64,000 nucleotides of DNA from Planctomycetota bacterium. GTDB lineage: Bacteria; Planctomycetota; Planctomycetia; Pirellulales; UBA1268. The translations under genes and the position numbers were made by a program. The stretch lies in the NCBI GenBank assembly GCA_003669605.1, contig QWOP01000049.1:32555-96554 (forward strand). The letters are read 5' to 3'. This document shows, piece by piece, positions 1 through 8,521 of the stretch. The stretch's first letter is position 1. Each line of letters opens with the position of its first letter. The notes under the pieces are model-generated. The model was given only the letters and a program-made list of their open reading frames with translations. It was not told where the DNA came from and made no database searches.

Positions 1-362
1 GCTGGATCCCCCTTGGCTCCGGCACGCTTCCGGCGGGTGATCGCCGGTTTTCCACCCCCCGCGGCCTCACACCAGGCTGGTGAGAAGGCTCACCAAATCG
101 GTGAGAAGGGGAAAAATAGCGGGGAATAGGGCCTCGAATGCCGTCGGTGCCCCTCTCTGGCATCCCCGTGGGCTCACCAAAGCAGTGAATCCGCCCCTCC
201 CTCTCCGTGGCGGCCGAAAAACTTTTTCCGGCGCAAACAGGCCTGTTTTCTTGAGCAAAACGGATTTCTGTGAGCCCGGCCAAGGCTTTGGCACGCCAGG
301 TGCTTTCCTTCTTCAGCGTCGGGAAGAAAAGAAGGCCGGAACGAAGAGGGAGTCGGAAGATC
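1..362. other. Non-coding stretch at left edge
   Basis: No coding frame here has a plausible start, ribosome site or recognisable protein. The only structure I see is a short hairpin at 79-94 (GGTGAG, loop AAGG, CTCACC) followed by further GGTGAG and CTCACC copies up to about 180. This may be the leader of the gene starting at 363, or the 3' trailer of a gene outside the window. Confidence 0.5.
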
Positions 363-893
363 ATGGTCGCTTTCAACAACCAGAACGTCGCGGTGAAGGG
401 AAAGACCCTGACGGTTGCCTCGCCGGCAACCCGGGCCACCCGCACCTGGGCCGCTCGCCTCCCCGACACCACCTCCTGCCTGGTCGCCTCCGGGAATGCC
501 ACCCTCCTGCAGCGGCTCGATGCCGCCGCCGATCTGGCTGGCTGGTCGGAGTGCGACGCAGCCGTCGACGTCGATTCGCTCCGCGGTGCGGTCAGTGGCG
601 ACCACCAGTTGGTGGTTGTCGATCTGGCCAGCCCGCTCGACGGTGACGCCAAGGCCGTGGTGGCGGTCGCCGAGGTGCTCTCCCAGCAGCCGGGAACGCT
701 CTTGGTGGTGTGCGGTGCGGATGGCTGCCCGGATCACGAACGGTGGGCCCGCAGCATCGGTGCCTTCCTCTATCTGCCTGGCGTGACCCGTGGTGACGAC
801 CTCGTCTCGCTGTTCGCCGAGGCCCGCCGCGTGGCCGGACGGTGGTCGTCGCTGCCGCGTCAATGGAACAAGAGTCGGAAGGCCGCCTGCTAG
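363..893 (+). CDS. Receiver-domain-like hypothetical protein
   Basis: The gene encodes 176 residues with no signal peptide or membrane segment. Its middle part resembles a degenerate response-regulator receiver fold. A hydrophobic strand ends in VVVDLASP at about residues 80-87, where the phospho-acceptor Asp would sit. Later comes a LLVVCGADG strand and a FLYLPG turn like the lysine-containing strand of receivers, but with no lysine at that place. I chose ATG 363, preceded by GGAAGA; an upstream in-frame ATG at 270 would add 31 basic residues that look non-coding. It stands alone, 69 bp before a surface-protein gene on the same strand. Function is unknown; a pseudo-receiver is inference from fold pattern only. 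Confidence 0.7.
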   Translation: MVAFNNQNVAVKGKTLTVASPATRATRTWAARLPDTTSCLVASGNATLLQRLDAAADLAGWSECDAAVDVDSLRGAVSGDHQLVVVDLASPLDGDAKAVVAVAEVLSQQPGTLLVVCGADGCPDHERWARSIGAFLYLPGVTRGDDLVSLFAEARRVAGRWSSLPRQWNKSRKAAC

Positions 894-962
894 GGAACGA
901 CGAACGGATTGATCGCTCTCGGATTTCAAACGCAAGACACAACAATTTTGAGGAACGGTTTC

Positions 963-1739
963 ATGTCGATCTCGATGAGTTGGATGAAGGGACTGAAGGG
1001 ACTGAAAGTTGTGACGGCATCGGCTTGCCTGTGGGCAGTGGCCGCCGTCGCTCAGTCCACTCCCTTTACCTACATCGACCTGGTCAGCCCCACCGGTTCC
1101 ACCGGCAACGGCAACCCCGATCCCAACTGGCAGGTGGTGGCCCTCCCCACCGACTTCACGCCAGCCCCGTCGACTCCCTATGCGTCGCTGACCTTCTCCG
1201 GCACTAGCCCCAACACGATTCCGGGGCTGTGGCTCGGCAGTACGGACAACAACGGTGGCGGATCGGACGGCAAGTGGATTGGTGTCCGGGAATCGCCGGC
1301 ATCATTGTTCAACACGAATGTTGGCGTCGGCTACTCAATGATCTATGCCACCAAGATCGAATCCCACTACGACGGCCCGGTGATCTTCCAGATCAGCAAC
1401 TGTGCCGACAACGCCGTGGAGTACATCCTTGACGGCACGATCGTCGCCGATGCCATCACCCCCTCCATCATCGACGGGCAGGATCTCGGTGGAGTGCAGC
1501 GGGGAGCTTTGGCGATTCTCCGCCTCTACCAAGGCTGGGCGAACCTGACCATCGGCCAACACACGCTCTATGCCGTGGTCACGGATTTGTGGTCGACGAC
1601 AGCAAACAGTTACGGCTCCACCGGCCTGCTGGTGAGCAGCGTGACGGTTGTGCCGGAGCCCTCAACCTATGCGATGGCCGGACTGGCCTTCGTCACCGTC
1701 GCCTTGTGCAAGGGCCGTCGCCGCTTCGCCCGCCGCTAG
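963..1739 (+). CDS. PEP-CTERM sorting-domain surface protein
   Basis: This is a secreted protein of 258 residues. It has an N-terminal signal peptide (hydrophobic ASACLWAVAAVA, likely cut near AQS) and a C-terminal PEP-CTERM tripartite tail: VPEPSTYAMAGL, a hydrophobic helix and the basic end GRRRFARR. Such tails are recognised and removed by exosortase, usually together with exopolysaccharide export. The body is rich in Ser, Thr, Gly and Asn with no recognised domain and only one cysteine in the mature part. Start ATG 963 has GAGGA about 8 nt upstream. The next genes include a second PEP-CTERM protein, so this is a small surface-protein group. The exosortase itself is not in the window. Confidence 0.85.
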   Translation: MSISMSWMKGLKGLKVVTASACLWAVAAVAQSTPFTYIDLVSPTGSTGNGNPDPNWQVVALPTDFTPAPSTPYASLTFSGTSPNTIPGLWLGSTDNNGGGSDGKWIGVRESPASLFNTNVGVGYSMIYATKIESHYDGPVIFQISNCADNAVEYILDGTIVADAITPSIIDGQDLGGVQRGALAILRLYQGWANLTIGQHTLYAVVTDLWSTTANSYGSTGLLVSSVTVVPEPSTYAMAGLAFVTVALCKGRRRFARR

Positions 1740-1812
1740 TTGACACACAGACACATTCGCTCTCTCGGTTCTCACGCTTTCCCTGCCTCTTGAGCCTCAG
1801 AAGGAGTTCACC

Positions 1813-1911
1813 ATGAAGACTGCCATGACCCCCTGGATCACTGTTCGAGACATCGTGCTGTGCAGCCTGCCTGTCAGCCTGCTGTTCGCCTCGATCCTGT
1901 CGCTGATGTGA
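1813..1911 (+). CDS. Small hydrophobic 32-residue ORF
   Basis: This short frame runs from ATG 1813 to TGA 1911 and is preceded by a perfect AAGGAG seven bases upstream, one of the best ribosome sites in the window. The peptide starts MKTAMTPWITVRD and continues with a hydrophobic stretch (IVLCSLPVSLLFASILSLM) long enough for a single membrane helix. It lies between two PEP-CTERM genes on the same strand. It could be a genuine small membrane protein, a leader peptide, or the remnant of a larger gene; sequence alone cannot decide. Confidence 0.45.
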   Translation: MKTAMTPWITVRDIVLCSLPVSLLFASILSLM

Positions 1912-2105
1912 GTTGATTGACCCTGCCCGCCTGACGCTTGGCGTCGGGATGGAGCGGGTGGTTGGTGGGACGCGGGTCCCGGACTGGTGTTGGAAGAGTT
2001 TGAAAACCGGAAGTTGCTGATCTCGGCCGTGTGGCCTGGCAGACAACAGCCGGAGGGATGAAGTCGAAATGTCCCCCATCGGGGACCAAACCAAAGGAAC
2101 CGCTC

Positions 2106-3320
2106 GTGAACGCAACCGCAATGATCAATGGCTTCGAGGACATGGACGCCGACGGCTGTGACGCCAAGAACCACGAGCCGATGCAGCGGAAACAGCGTCG
2201 TGCCGAACCCCGCCGCAAGGCCGGTGGATCCCACTCTGGCGGGGGAATGCAGTGCCGCCGCAACAAGCACTTTTCTTGGGGCAGCGGTCAGGGAGCACGC
2301 CTCGCCGACCTGCGGGCCTTCGCCAGCGGCTTGGTGATCTTGCTGTGCGGCATGGTCGCCTCCGCCTCGGCAGTGACGTTCGACATGACTGAGATCGGCA
2401 ATCCCGGCAACGCCAACGCTCTCTCGGGCTTGGGTGCCGTCAACACGACCTTCCGGATCTCGACCTACGAGACCAACAACACTCAGTTCGCTGAGTTCCT
2501 CAACACTTCAACCATCGGCAAGTCCAACCAATACTCGATCTACGACGCCAACATGGGCAGCAATGCCCAAAACGGTGGCATCACCCAATCCGGCTCGGCT
2601 GGTAGCTACTCCTACGCTGTGAAGTCAGGATTCGAAGACAAGCCGGTGACCTGGGTCAACTGGTTCACTGCCGCTCGCTTCGTCAACTGGTATGCCAATG
2701 GCGGTAAGGATGTCTCGAGCACCGAGACCGGCAGCTACACCCTCGACGGTAAGACCACCGGCGACATCGTGGCCCGCAACGCAGGAGCCACCGCGTTCCT
2801 CCCCAACACCAACGAATGGACCAAGGCCGCGTACTACACCGCCGGCACCAGCACCTACACCGTCTGGCCGACCGGTCAGGACACCAAGCCGACCGGCACT
2901 GTCACCGACATGACCGGTAACAACGTCGCCAACTTCGGTGTCATCGGCAACGTCCAGCAGGTCGGATCCTACGCCAACACCACCTCCTCCTATGGCCTCT
3001 TCGACATGCTCGGCAACGTCAACGAGATGACCGATAACCAAGGGACCGGGGCCAACGCCGGCAAGTACGCCGCGATGGGTGGCGGTTGGGGCAACAGCAC
3101 CACGAACATCAACGCCTTCACCTCGAATCTCGCCCCCGTCGACGGCTCCTACCGTCTCGGGACTGCGGCCTCTTCATCGCTCGGCTTCCGCGTCGCCACC
3201 GTCGCCGTCCCCGAGCCCTCCACCTACGCCCTGGCCGGGATGGGCATGCTGGGGATGATGGGAATGCACCTTGCCAAGCGTCGTCGGCTGGCCGCTGTCC
3301 CGATGATCCTGGGCTGCTGA
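2106..3320 (+). CDS. SUMF1-fold PEP-CTERM surface protein
   Basis: This is an exported protein with a formylglycine-generating-enzyme (SUMF1/FGE) type domain and a PEP-CTERM tail. Family landmarks are VTWVNWFTAARFVNWY, FLPNTNEWTKAAYY, YGLFDMLGNVNEM, GGGWGN and a final LGFRVA. The mature domain contains no cysteine, so it cannot use the copper/cysteine chemistry of true FGE and is more likely a binding module. The tail is VPEPSTYALAG, a Met/Gly-rich helix, then KRRR. The start is uncertain: GTG 2106 has AAAGGA 8 nt upstream; ATG 2031, 2058 and 2247 are alternatives. From 2106 there are about 70 polar residues before the signal-like helix (LADLRAFASGLVILL), unusually long, so 2247 may be the real start. 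Confidence 0.85.
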   Translation: MNATAMINGFEDMDADGCDAKNHEPMQRKQRRAEPRRKAGGSHSGGGMQCRRNKHFSWGSGQGARLADLRAFASGLVILLCGMVASASAVTFDMTEIGNPGNANALSGLGAVNTTFRISTYETNNTQFAEFLNTSTIGKSNQYSIYDANMGSNAQNGGITQSGSAGSYSYAVKSGFEDKPVTWVNWFTAARFVNWYANGGKDVSSTETGSYTLDGKTTGDIVARNAGATAFLPNTNEWTKAAYYTAGTSTYTVWPTGQDTKPTGTVTDMTGNNVANFGVIGNVQQVGSYANTTSSYGLFDMLGNVNEMTDNQGTGANAGKYAAMGGGWGNSTTNINAFTSNLAPVDGSYRLGTAASSSLGFRVATVAVPEPSTYALAGMGMLGMMGMHLAKRRRLAAVPMILGC

Positions 3321-3367
3321 ATCAGAGATTGATTCGCGTCTCGCACACTCTCTTCCCCCTGAGAACG

Positions 3368-3399
3368 AGCCCGCCCCCGGAACCCGGGGGCGGGCTTGT
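3368..3399 (+). terminator. Strong hairpin terminator after the PEP-CTERM group
   Basis: A perfect 13-bp stem (AGCCCGCCCCCGG at 3368-3380, loop AAC, its complement at 3384-3396) is followed by TTGTGTCGTTTC. It lies 48 nt after the stop of the SUMF1-type gene. It is the most stable small hairpin in this part of the window, although the T-tract is weak. Confidence 0.7.
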
Positions 3400-3522
3400 G
3401 TCGTTTCTGGGAGCGGAGCCGGCCGGGGCCAGCGCTTTGGCCGCTGGTGGACGGCCTTGCACATTTGTCCCATGGGTGGGAGTCTGCGAGGCAAAGGATC
3501 CCCGCCCTGGAGACGAGCCGTG

Positions 3523-4962
3523 ATGGAGCGGGAGATCGGCAGCGACGACGGCAGCCGTGGTCAGCCCATCGTTTTGCACTCGGCGGCAAAGCCGGTCGGC
3601 GTCGTGCTGCCCTTGCTGGGCTTGGCGGCGCCGATGCTCCTCGGACAGGCAGGGCAGGTGCTGCTCCAGCTCACCGACACCCTCCTCATCGGACACCTCG
3701 GTGCGGTGCCGCTGGCGGCGGCGGCCATGGCGGGAAACTTCGTGATGGTGGCGATGTATTTCGCCTACGGCGCAGTTGGCGCTGTGTCACCACGGATCGC
3801 CCAGGCGCACGGCGCCGGCGACAGACAGATGGTGGCGACGACGGCCCGCGGTGGAATGGTGCTAGCGATTTGCGTGGGCGTCGGGATCAGTCTGGCCCTC
3901 TCGGCCGTGGTGCCGATCCTCGATCGGCTCGGGCAGCCCGGGGATGTGGCTGGTGCCGGGAGGGACTACCTGCTCTTGATCGCCTGGTCACTGCCGGGAG
4001 GGATCCTGGCGGTGGTCCTCGGCCAGATCGCCGAAGCGGTCAACCGTCCCTGGCCAGTGCTGGGGCTGATGGCAGTGGCTGTGGCCATCAATGCGATCCT
4101 CAATTGGTGTCTGATTTTCGGCAATTGGGGTTGCCCGGCGCTGGGCTTGGCAGGCGCCGGCTGGGCGACACTCGTGGCCCGTTGGCTGCACGCGGCGGCG
4201 CTGTTGTGCTGGCTGGCGTGGGATCGGCGGCTGACGCCTTTGCGGATCTGCTCGCGTCAGCCACGGGGCACGGCGATGGAATTATTCCGCCTCGGGCTGC
4301 CGGTGGCTGCTCAGGATCTGCTTGAGGGGGGCGCCTTTGCGGTGGGAGCGGTGATGCTCGGCTGGGTGGGGACAAATGCACTAGCCGCCAACCAGGTGAC
4401 GATCTCAATCGCTTCGCTCGCCTGGATGGTGCCGGTATCGCTGTCGATGGCCACTGGAGTGCGGGTGGCACACGCCGTCGGTGCCGGTGACCTAGCTGCC
4501 GCCAGGCGGACTGGCATCGTGGCGGTGCTGCTGGGGGCCGGCATCATGGCGGCGTGTGCCGCAGTCTATGTCAGCGGTGGGAAGGCGATGGCGCGGGTCT
4601 TCACTGACGATGCTGAGGTGGCGGCACTGGCGGGGACACTCGTCTGCATCGCCGGCGTCTACCAGATCTCCGACGCCATCCAGTCAGTGAGCCTGGGGGC
4701 CCTCCGCGGCCTCCTTGACAACCGGGTACCGATGATCGCCAACGCCATCTGTTACTGGGGTTTGAGTCTGCCGACGGTGTGGCTGCTCACGTTTCGCTGC
4801 GGTTGGGGGGCAACGGGAGTGTGGATGGGCTATCTGCCCTGGATGGTCGCCACCGGCCTGTTCTTCCTGTGGAGATTCCTGCGGCTCACCGATCCTGCCC
4901 GGCAAGCCGGACTCAGGCCCGCGTTGCGTGGCGCAGCGACCACCCCGTCGCCGCGAACATGA
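3523..4962 (+). CDS. MATE-family multidrug/Na+ antiporter
   Basis: This 479-residue inner-membrane protein has about twelve hydrophobic helices in two homologous halves, the pattern of MATE (NorM/DinF-like) cation-coupled exporters. Family signatures are LLGQAGQVLLQLTDTLLIG near the N-terminus, SPRIAQAHGAGD after helix 2, and the repeated second-half motif SMATGVRVAHAVGAGD. Length is typical. I chose ATG 3523 (MEREIG) rather than ATG 3457, because the 22 residues between are not hydrophobic or conserved-looking and GGAGA lies upstream of 3523. The 3' end overlaps the convergent HdeD-like gene by 50 nt. The substrate cannot be told from sequence. Confidence 0.9.
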   Translation: MEREIGSDDGSRGQPIVLHSAAKPVGVVLPLLGLAAPMLLGQAGQVLLQLTDTLLIGHLGAVPLAAAAMAGNFVMVAMYFAYGAVGAVSPRIAQAHGAGDRQMVATTARGGMVLAICVGVGISLALSAVVPILDRLGQPGDVAGAGRDYLLLIAWSLPGGILAVVLGQIAEAVNRPWPVLGLMAVAVAINAILNWCLIFGNWGCPALGLAGAGWATLVARWLHAAALLCWLAWDRRLTPLRICSRQPRGTAMELFRLGLPVAAQDLLEGGAFAVGAVMLGWVGTNALAANQVTISIASLAWMVPVSLSMATGVRVAHAVGAGDLAAARRTGIVAVLLGAGIMAACAAVYVSGGKAMARVFTDDAEVAALAGTLVCIAGVYQISDAIQSVSLGALRGLLDNRVPMIANAICYWGLSLPTVWLLTFRCGWGATGVWMGYLPWMVATGLFFLWRFLRLTDPARQAGLRPALRGAATTPSPRT

Positions 4963-5479
4963 GTCCGCTGGAGAGCAGGTTCACCCCCACAAACACCCCC
5001 AGCAGGACCCCGGCTTCAGCCGGACGGGAGGTGAGGAGCACGGTGCCGAGAACGGCCGTCAACAGCCCGTCAAAGAGGAGCCAGCCGAGCGGGTAGACAT
5101 CGCGGAAGGCCCAGGCGGCAGTGAGTTTTGCCGCCGATTCGAAGACCAGCACCAGCCCCAAGAAGACCACCAATGCCTCGACTCCCGCCTTGGGGAGAAC
5201 GAGCATGCCGGTGCCTGCCATCAGCGACAGGCTCCCGCAGACAAGCGTCAGCCAGAACCCACGCCAGTCGAAGGCACTGGCCGACAGCAGGATCTGCGCC
5301 AATCCGGCAACGATCAGCGCCGCCCCGCAGAGCACATCGACTGCTGTGGCGGCTCCCCAGGGGGAAGCCAGCGCCGTGGCACCAAGCACGGCCAGCATCC
5401 CTCCCAGCAGCAGCGCTGACGACGACACGCGGCGGAGAATTGAGTGGGGCAGTGGATGTGCCGAGGAAGTCGATGGCAT
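4913..5479 (-). CDS. HdeD-like (DUF308) membrane protein
   Basis: This 188-residue protein has about six short hydrophobic helices with alternating Gly/Ala/Leu, matching the HdeD/DUF308 family. In enterobacteria HdeD is linked to acid resistance; elsewhere its role is unknown. Landmarks are LLGGMLAVLGATALASPWGA (residues about 24-43), the central LLFDGLLTAVLGTVLL and the C-terminal LLGVFVGVNLLSSG. No signal peptide beyond the first helix. It is transcribed toward the MATE gene and their 3' ends overlap by 50 nt, so the pair is convergent rather than an operon. Assignment to the family is firm; the physiological role is not. Confidence 0.85.
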   Translation of the reverse strand: MPSTSSAHPLPHSILRRVSSSALLLGGMLAVLGATALASPWGAATAVDVLCGAALIVAGLAQILLSASAFDWRGFWLTLVCGSLSLMAGTGMLVLPKAGVEALVVFLGLVLVFESAAKLTAAWAFRDVYPLGWLLFDGLLTAVLGTVLLTSRPAEAGVLLGVFVGVNLLSSGLMFAATGWSLRHATRA

Positions 5480-5627
5480 CGGGGATCTTTCTGAGGGGAT
5501 TGAAGAGGGCCAGGGTATTCTAGGAGGTGGCGCTTTCCAGCGGCAATTCCGCAGACAGAGGAGACGTCGGTCGGAGTTCTGAAAACCACGACTGCTCCGT
5601 CAGGCATCCCAAGAGCGTTTTTCACCG

Positions 5628-7835
5628 ATGAAGCCTCCATCCGCATCACGCGAGGACACCTCGGACGGCCAACAACCGGCTGATCGCGATGCCACCATGA
5701 TCTCGGCGGGGCGCGCCCGCGAACCGGTGGTGGCGACGACCATGGAGGAGATCGGCAGGGCGCTTGAGGGGCGGAGCCTCGGGCCGTACCGGCTGGAGCG
5801 TTTTGTCGGTGGCGGGGGAATGGGGGCGGTGTTCCGGGCCATTGACACCACGCTCGACCGGATCGTGGCGGTCAAGGTGCTCTCGCGTCACCAGTCCTCC
5901 GACGCCGACATGCTCCGCCGCTTCAAGAACGAGGCCCAGTCAGCGGCCCGGCTCGATCATGAGAACATCGGCCGCGTCCACGCGGTCGGTTCGGATGATG
6001 GCTGGCACTACATCGTTTTCGAATTCATCGAGGGCACGAACCTTCGTGACCTCGTGGCCGAGCGCGGACCGCTGGACGTGCCGCGGGCCATCCTCTTCAC
6101 AGTCCAGGTCGCAGAAGCGCTGCAGCACGCCTCTGAGCGGGACGTGGTGCACCGGGATATCAAGCCCTCGAACATCATCATCACGCCGGCGGGACGGGCC
6201 CGCTTGGTCGACATGGGACTGGCCCGGGTGCCAGCCATTTCCGATGCCCACGATCTGACCGCCAGCGGGATGACCCTCGGCACATTCGACTATATCTCGC
6301 CGGAGCAAGCACGCGATCCCCGGGCGGCGGATGTCCGCAGCGACCTCTATTCGCTCGGTTGCACGCTGTTTTACATGCTTGCCGGCCGTCCACCGTTTGC
6401 CGATGGCACGCTCGTGCAAAAACTGCTCCAGCACCAGCAGACTGATCCGCCGCACATCGTCGACATCCGCACCGACGTGCCGCCGGGGTTGGCGGATGCC
6501 CTCGGGAAGTTGATGCAGAAATCGCCTCAGGACCGTCACCAACAACCTGTCGATCTGATCAAAGATCTGGTTGTGGTGGCCAACGATCTCGGCATCGACA
6601 TCGACGCCGAAATGAGCGATCCGTCTCCACAGCCGACGGTCGTCCATGGACCGCGGCCATCCCCATTGCCGTGGTTGCTTCCGGTGCTGGGGTTGGTGGC
6701 GGTTGTGGCCGGGCTGTGGGGGATCAGAGCGGCCCGCCAGCCGTGGAGAGCGGCGCCTGAGAGGGAAGATGTCTTAGGCCACGCTGACGTGGGATCTGGT
6801 TCGGCGTTACCGACGGGCGGTGCTGGGGCGCCAGTCGGCAGCCGGGGCTTGAGAGTTGTGGATGTTCCGCTTGTCGAAGGTGATGTGGCGACGCTCGCGG
6901 AAGCGCTCGAACTGGCGGGCGACTTTGACGTCATTGAACTGGCGTTCTCTACCGCTCGCGATCAGCCTCCGCTGGTTGTGGTGGGAAAGAAAATCACACT
7001 CCGGGCCACCGTCGGATATGAACCAGTGCTGCGACTGGGGGGCGCGGATGGTGGACAGGGCGGGGCCGCGGTCACCGTGCTCTCCGGTGGGATCGTGATC
7101 GATGGGGTGTCGCTGCGCAGCGACGCTGTCCGGACTGGAGAGGGAGTGCTGTTTGCGCTTTCTCCCGGGGCGGACCTCACCTGCCGTGACGCTGTTATCG
7201 AGATGGGACGGGGATCGGAGGGGACGGCAGTGGCCTCCGATGCGGCATGCATCCAAGCGGGAGGGGAGACTTCACTTGGAGCGGGGACGACAGCTGGGTC
7301 CACGGAGCCGCGGCGGTGCACGGTCCGCATGGAACGCACGGTGGTGATTGGCGAAGGGACATTCCTCCGCGCTGCCGCAGACCTCGACCTCGTCTGGTCT
7401 GGTGGACGCTGCGTGACAGCCGGCAGGTTCCTGGCGATTGGAGGATCACCGCGTGGCCTGGCAGGAACGACAGTCCGACTGGCGCTCGATGAGGCACTGT
7501 TTGCCAATCGCGATGGGTTTGCCACGCTCGTCGACTCTCCGGCGCTACCGTCGTTGCCCCACCTCCTGGTGCGGGCCGCCGGATGCCGGTTCCTCGCGCC
7601 TCCCGGGAGCGTGTTCCTCGAACAGGCCGGTATCTCCCAGCCTGACGACTACCGCACAGCCATCGATTGGCTCGACGAGGGGAGCCGCTATGAGGGAATG
7701 GGGGGATTTCGCCGTATCGACGGGGCTGCGGAACGGGAGGAGATTTCCTTCAGCGCCGTTTCCCAGCCCCTCCGGTATGAGCCGGCGATCCCTGGATGGC
7801 AGGAGGGGGAACCGTGGGATTTTCGCAGCCGTTGA
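5628..7835 (+). CDS. Transmembrane serine/threonine kinase with extracytoplasmic domain
   Basis: This is a Hanks-type kinase of 735 residues. The kinase domain spans about residues 54-320: glycine loop GGGGMGAVFR, catalytic lysine in AVKVL (K83), catalytic loop HRDIKPSN (D177), DMG in place of DFG at 195-197, and SPEQA at about 224-228. All catalytic residues are present. A proline-rich linker leads to a single membrane helix (about 348-366), then a 350-residue outer part rich in short beta strands with repeated hydrophobic/Gly patterns, like a right-handed beta-helix. That architecture suggests an outer sensor or wall-binding domain. Start ATG 5628 is the first in frame; ATG 5697 and 5742 are alternatives, none with a clear ribosome site. 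No partner phosphatase is adjacent. Confidence 0.92.
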   Translation: MKPPSASREDTSDGQQPADRDATMISAGRAREPVVATTMEEIGRALEGRSLGPYRLERFVGGGGMGAVFRAIDTTLDRIVAVKVLSRHQSSDADMLRRFKNEAQSAARLDHENIGRVHAVGSDDGWHYIVFEFIEGTNLRDLVAERGPLDVPRAILFTVQVAEALQHASERDVVHRDIKPSNIIITPAGRARLVDMGLARVPAISDAHDLTASGMTLGTFDYISPEQARDPRAADVRSDLYSLGCTLFYMLAGRPPFADGTLVQKLLQHQQTDPPHIVDIRTDVPPGLADALGKLMQKSPQDRHQQPVDLIKDLVVVANDLGIDIDAEMSDPSPQPTVVHGPRPSPLPWLLPVLGLVAVVAGLWGIRAARQPWRAAPEREDVLGHADVGSGSALPTGGAGAPVGSRGLRVVDVPLVEGDVATLAEALELAGDFDVIELAFSTARDQPPLVVVGKKITLRATVGYEPVLRLGGADGGQGGAAVTVLSGGIVIDGVSLRSDAVRTGEGVLFALSPGADLTCRDAVIEMGRGSEGTAVASDAACIQAGGETSLGAGTTAGSTEPRRCTVRMERTVVIGEGTFLRAAADLDLVWSGGRCVTAGRFLAIGGSPRGLAGTTVRLALDEALFANRDGFATLVDSPALPSLPHLLVRAAGCRFLAPPGSVFLEQAGISQPDDYRTAIDWLDEGSRYEGMGGFRRIDGAAEREEISFSAVSQPLRYEPAIPGWQEGEPWDFRSR

Positions 7836-7931
7836 TGTGTCGATGACGGCTCGATTCTTGACAGAGGGTGGCTAGCGACGGTCTAGTGATGAAGGCGTGG
7901 ATGGCCCTTTACGACCTGAGGAGTGCAGCCG

Positions 7932-8327
7932 ATGAAGCGGGGCAGAGGTTTCATGATGGTGGTGGGGATGGGATTCGCCCTTGTTTTGGGTGGATTCTCC
8001 CGACCGGCGTTCGCCATCAAGCAGTTCCAGGACGAGTTCAAAGCGCTCTACGTGAAGCCCGACAGCAGCGATCCGGCCGAGAAAGCTTTGGCCACAGCGG
8101 TTGAGGCTGCCAAATGCAATGTCTGCCACAAGGGCAAGGAAAAGAAGGAGCGCAACGCCTACGGCCATGCTCTGGCCGAGTTGCTCGACAAGAAGGAAGA
8201 CGCCAAGAACATGGAAAAGATCCGCAAGGCCCTGGAAGCGGTGGCAGCGATGCCGAGTGCTGACGGCGGTCCTACCTTCGGCGACCTTATCAAAGAGGGC
8301 AAGTTGCCCGGTGGCCCGGCTGAGTGA
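7932..8327 (+). CDS. Small secreted CxxCH protein
   Basis: This 131-residue exported protein begins with a clear signal peptide (basic MKRGRG, hydrophobic MMVVGMGFALVLGGF, cleavage near AFA). The mature part has a single CNVCHKG motif (C62, C65, H66), the covalent haem c attachment signature, followed by Lys/Glu-rich helices. With one CxxCH and no obvious distal methionine it could be a minimal c-type cytochrome or a protein that merely uses the motif for metal or disulfide. Start ATG 7932 has GAGGAG 8 nt upstream, which argues against the in-frame GTG at 7923. A strong terminator follows 70 nt after the stop, so it may be a single-gene transcript or the end of the kinase unit. Confidence 0.8.
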   Translation: MKRGRGFMMVVGMGFALVLGGFSRPAFAIKQFQDEFKALYVKPDSSDPAEKALATAVEAAKCNVCHKGKEKKERNAYGHALAELLDKKEDAKNMEKIRKALEAVAAMPSADGGPTFGDLIKEGKLPGGPAE

Positions 8328-8397
8328 TGCGGGGGCAATTGCCGGCGAGCGTTCTTCGCCGGTCCTTTGCCTGCCTGATTCCCCGAACAATTCATGG

Positions 8398-8434
8398 CCG
8401 GGGGCGCCGCCAGTCGGCGCCCCCGGTATTTTTG
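8398..8434 (+). terminator. Intrinsic terminator
   Basis: An 11-bp perfect stem (CCGGGGGCGCC at 8398-8408, 7-nt loop, complement at 8416-8426) is followed directly by TATTTTTGT. It has both stem and T-tract, and it follows the CxxCH gene. This is the clearest rho-independent terminator in the window. Confidence 0.88.
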
Positions 8435-8521
8435 TAGAGGGTGGTTGGTGGCCTTCTGCAGCGGTCTGTGGCTTGGCGATCGGCTTTCTTCCTGTCAGCG
8501 TCCTTCTTGGGGAATTGATCC

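Noticed and set aside
174..935. Long minus-strand frame opposite the first gene
   Set aside because: Arg/Pro/Gly-rich composition typical of antisense frames in high-GC DNA; no ribosome site or recognisable domain; the plus-strand gene explains the region.
3457..3522. N-terminal extension of the MATE protein from ATG 3457
   Set aside because: The extra 22 residues are not like MATE N-termini, and a better ribosome site lies before 3523.
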